DNA from: Planctomycetaceae bacterium
GTDB lineage: Bacteria; Planctomycetota; Planctomycetia; Pirellulales; Thermoguttaceae
DNA: 6,926 nucleotides
Assembly (NCBI GenBank): GCA_003509805.1
Contig: DOMV01000292.1
Location: 7,459 to 14,384, forward strand
Direction of reading: 5' to 3'
Below the pieces are notes generated by a model. It was not told where the DNA came from and searched no databases. It saw only the letters and a list, made by a program, of their open reading frames with translations. This document shows, piece by piece, positions 5,469 to 6,926 of the stretch. Positions within the stretch are counted from its first letter, which is position 1. Every line of letters starts with the position of its first letter. The position numbers and the translations under genes are program-made.

Positions 5469-6749
5469 ATGAAAAAAAATCTGATCGTCGCCCAGAGCGG
5501 CGGCCCCACCTGCGTGATCAACAGTTCGCTTCGCGGCGTCATTGAGGGAGCCCGCGAGTTCGACAATATCGGGACCGTCTACGGTGCAGAGCATGGAATC
5601 GAAGGCGTTCTCAAGGAGAACTTGCTCGATCTTTCCGCGCAGCCGAAGGAAGAGGTCGCACTGTTGCGGTACACCCCCGTCGCCGGATCGATCGGGACCT
5701 GCCGGTACAAGCTCAAATCGCACCAGACGGAGGATTTCGACCGCGTCATCGATGTTCTCAAAGCGCACAACATCGGGTATTTCCTGTACAACGGCGGAAA
5801 CGATTCGATGGATACGGCGAACAAGATCGCCCGGCTCGCCCAGGCGCGCGGGATCGACCTGGTCGGCGTCGGCATTCCGAAAACGATCGACAACGACGTC
5901 GGCGACAGCGAATTCAAGCTGATCGACCACACGCCGGGATACGGGAGCACGGCGAAGTATTGGATGCATGCCGTTCAATACGCCAACGAGGAGAACAAGG
6001 GGTCCTCGCCTGCCGATCCGGTGCTTGTCATGCAGGCGATGGGCCGTAAAATCGGGTTCATCCCGGCGGCGGCGCGGTTGGCCGACCCACACCGGGAAAT
6101 CCCGCTCCATATTTACCTGGCCGAAAGTCCCCGCACGCTTGAAGAACTTGCCGAGCAGGTCCGCGCAACTGTCAAACAGGCCGGGCGCTGCCTCGTCGTC
6201 ATTTCCGAAGGATTCAACGTCGGCGACCTCGGCGCGGTCAATGATTCGTTCGGGCACACGAGTTTCAGCGCGAGCCGGCAAACCGTTGCGCAAATCGTCG
6301 TCAACTACCTGAACAAGGTCGGGATCGGCGCCAAGGGAGCCGCCCGGGGCAACGTTTCGGGAACGGACCAGCGTCATTCGATGGGTTACGCCTCGATCGT
6401 CGACCTTGACGAAGCCTACCGTGTCGGTCAAAAAGCGGTCGAACTGGCCGCGAAAGAACAAAGCGGCTTCATGTCGACGATCCTCCGCGAACCGGGCTTC
6501 ATCTACGATGTCCGTTACGACATGGTTCCGCTCCCGGTGGTCGCGAACAGCGAACGCACCTTCCCGAAAGAATGGATACTGCCCGACGGTTGCGATGTCG
6601 CGGACGATTTCGTCCGGTACGCGAAACCGCTGCTCGGCGAAGAGATGCTCACGTTGCCGATGCTCAACGGACGCCAGCGGCTGACCCGGTTCGAACCGAT
6701 CTACGCGCCGAAAAAACTGGCCCCCTACGTTCCCCAAGCGGATCGATAG
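5469..6749 (+). CDS. pfp: 6-phosphofructokinase, pyrophosphate-dependent type
   Basis: The enzyme phosphorylates fructose 6-phosphate to fructose 1,6-bisphosphate in the cytosol. The 426-residue product shows the phosphofructokinase order of motifs: SGGPT (10-14) at the phosphoryl-donor site, GGNDS (109-113), PKTIDND (137-143) with the catalytic aspartate D141, MGRKIGF (191-197), SEGF (246-249) and the substrate-binding DQR (300-302). Two positions indicate pyrophosphate rather than ATP as donor. D112 stands where ATP enzymes have glycine (GGDGS), and K138 replaces the glycine of PGTIDND. Such enzymes are reversible and can serve glycolysis or gluconeogenesis. The length fits the family's longer bacterial members. 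ATG 5469 gives the normal N-terminus; only a weak GGA lies upstream. The gene starts 26 bases after the GAP1 stop, with no terminator or promoter seen between them, so cotranscription is likely. Family membership is firm; donor preference is inferred from the two residues. Confidence 0.95.
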   Translation: MKKNLIVAQSGGPTCVINSSLRGVIEGAREFDNIGTVYGAEHGIEGVLKENLLDLSAQPKEEVALLRYTPVAGSIGTCRYKLKSHQTEDFDRVIDVLKAHNIGYFLYNGGNDSMDTANKIARLAQARGIDLVGVGIPKTIDNDVGDSEFKLIDHTPGYGSTAKYWMHAVQYANEENKGSSPADPVLVMQAMGRKIGFIPAAARLADPHREIPLHIYLAESPRTLEELAEQVRATVKQAGRCLVVISEGFNVGDLGAVNDSFGHTSFSASRQTVAQIVVNYLNKVGIGAKGAARGNVSGTDQRHSMGYASIVDLDEAYRVGQKAVELAAKEQSGFMSTILREPGFIYDVRYDMVPLPVVANSERTFPKEWILPDGCDVADDFVRYAKPLLGEEMLTLPMLNGRQRLTRFEPIYAPKKLAPYVPQADR

Positions 6750-6761
6750 GCGGACGAACCG

Positions 6762-6820
6762 TTTCCCCGACGCTTCATTCGACTCCACGTTCAACACCGT
6801 GCTCGAAGGCGACGGGGAAA
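6762..6820 (+). terminator. Imperfect inverted repeat downstream of pfp
   Basis: TTTCCCCGACGCTTC (6762-6776) pairs with GAAGGCGACGGGGAAA (6805-6820) with one mismatch and one bulged base. Within the 28-base loop, CACG (6786-6789) can pair with CGTG (6798-6801). The structure begins 12 bases after the pfp stop. It may stabilise the mRNA end or help termination, although no T run follows. Confidence 0.4.
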
Positions 6821-6926
6821 TCGACGATCAACGTTCGATAAACATCGGCGGCAGTGTGGGCGACCGCGTCTCGCGCGGTTCCCGGGCCGCCGTGCGGCGT
6901 TCCCTTCCGGCACCGGTGGTATTAGC
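6821..6926. other. Noncoding end of the window with small GC hairpins
   Basis: I see no gene here on either strand. Two small GC-rich hairpins stand in a row: ACCGCG/CGCGGT (6863-6868 with 6874-6879) and GCCGC/GCGGC (6886-6890 with 6894-6898). The 8-bp palindrome CACCGGTG follows at 6911-6918. Structures of this size are expected by chance in GC-rich DNA. Confidence 0.3.

Noticed and set aside
5250..6797. 515-codon minus-strand reading frame opposite pfp
   Set aside because: It mirrors the codon pattern of the pfp gene on the other strand and shows no protein family features.

Overview
The window looks like the chromosome of a planctomycete. The basis is protein-level recall, not a search. 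The FlgB, DUF58 and phosphofructokinase proteins resemble planctomycete versions I know, the large third gene starts with a GAP1-N2 domain of the type common in that phylum, and most starts lack a clear Shine-Dalgarno sequence. The DNA is moderately GC-rich. All five genes that I accept are on the plus strand. I see no tRNA, rRNA, CRISPR array or insertion sequence.

Layout. Positions 6-488 encode a small helical protein resembling the FlgN flagellar chaperone. A 92-base gap with a tandem 16-bp repeat follows, then flgB (581-1042), a proximal rod protein of the flagellum. After 74 bases comes a DUF58 protein (1117-2040). Next is a 375-base gap (2041-2415) packed with hairpins, a 17-bp direct repeat, short tandem repeats, a sigma-70-like promoter and a terminator-like hairpin with a T run. 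This promoter probably drives a 1008-residue membrane protein (2416-5442). Its N-terminus matches the GAP1-N2 and GAP1-M domains of GTPase-associated conflict systems, and its C-terminal half is an unrecognised, partly coiled-coil region beyond a transmembrane helix. Only 26 bases later starts a PPi-type 6-phosphofructokinase (5469-6749). The last 177 bases are noncoding and contain a long imperfect inverted repeat.

How the genes fit together. The first two belong to flagellum assembly. DUF58 proteins usually work beside MoxR ATPases, but none is visible here. The GAP1 protein is the least ordinary part. This domain family is known from GTPase-linked systems, yet here it has no GTPase neighbour in view. 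Instead it is tethered to a membrane and probably cotranscribed with a glycolytic enzyme. The gap before it is the best place to look for an undescribed RNA or regulatory element.
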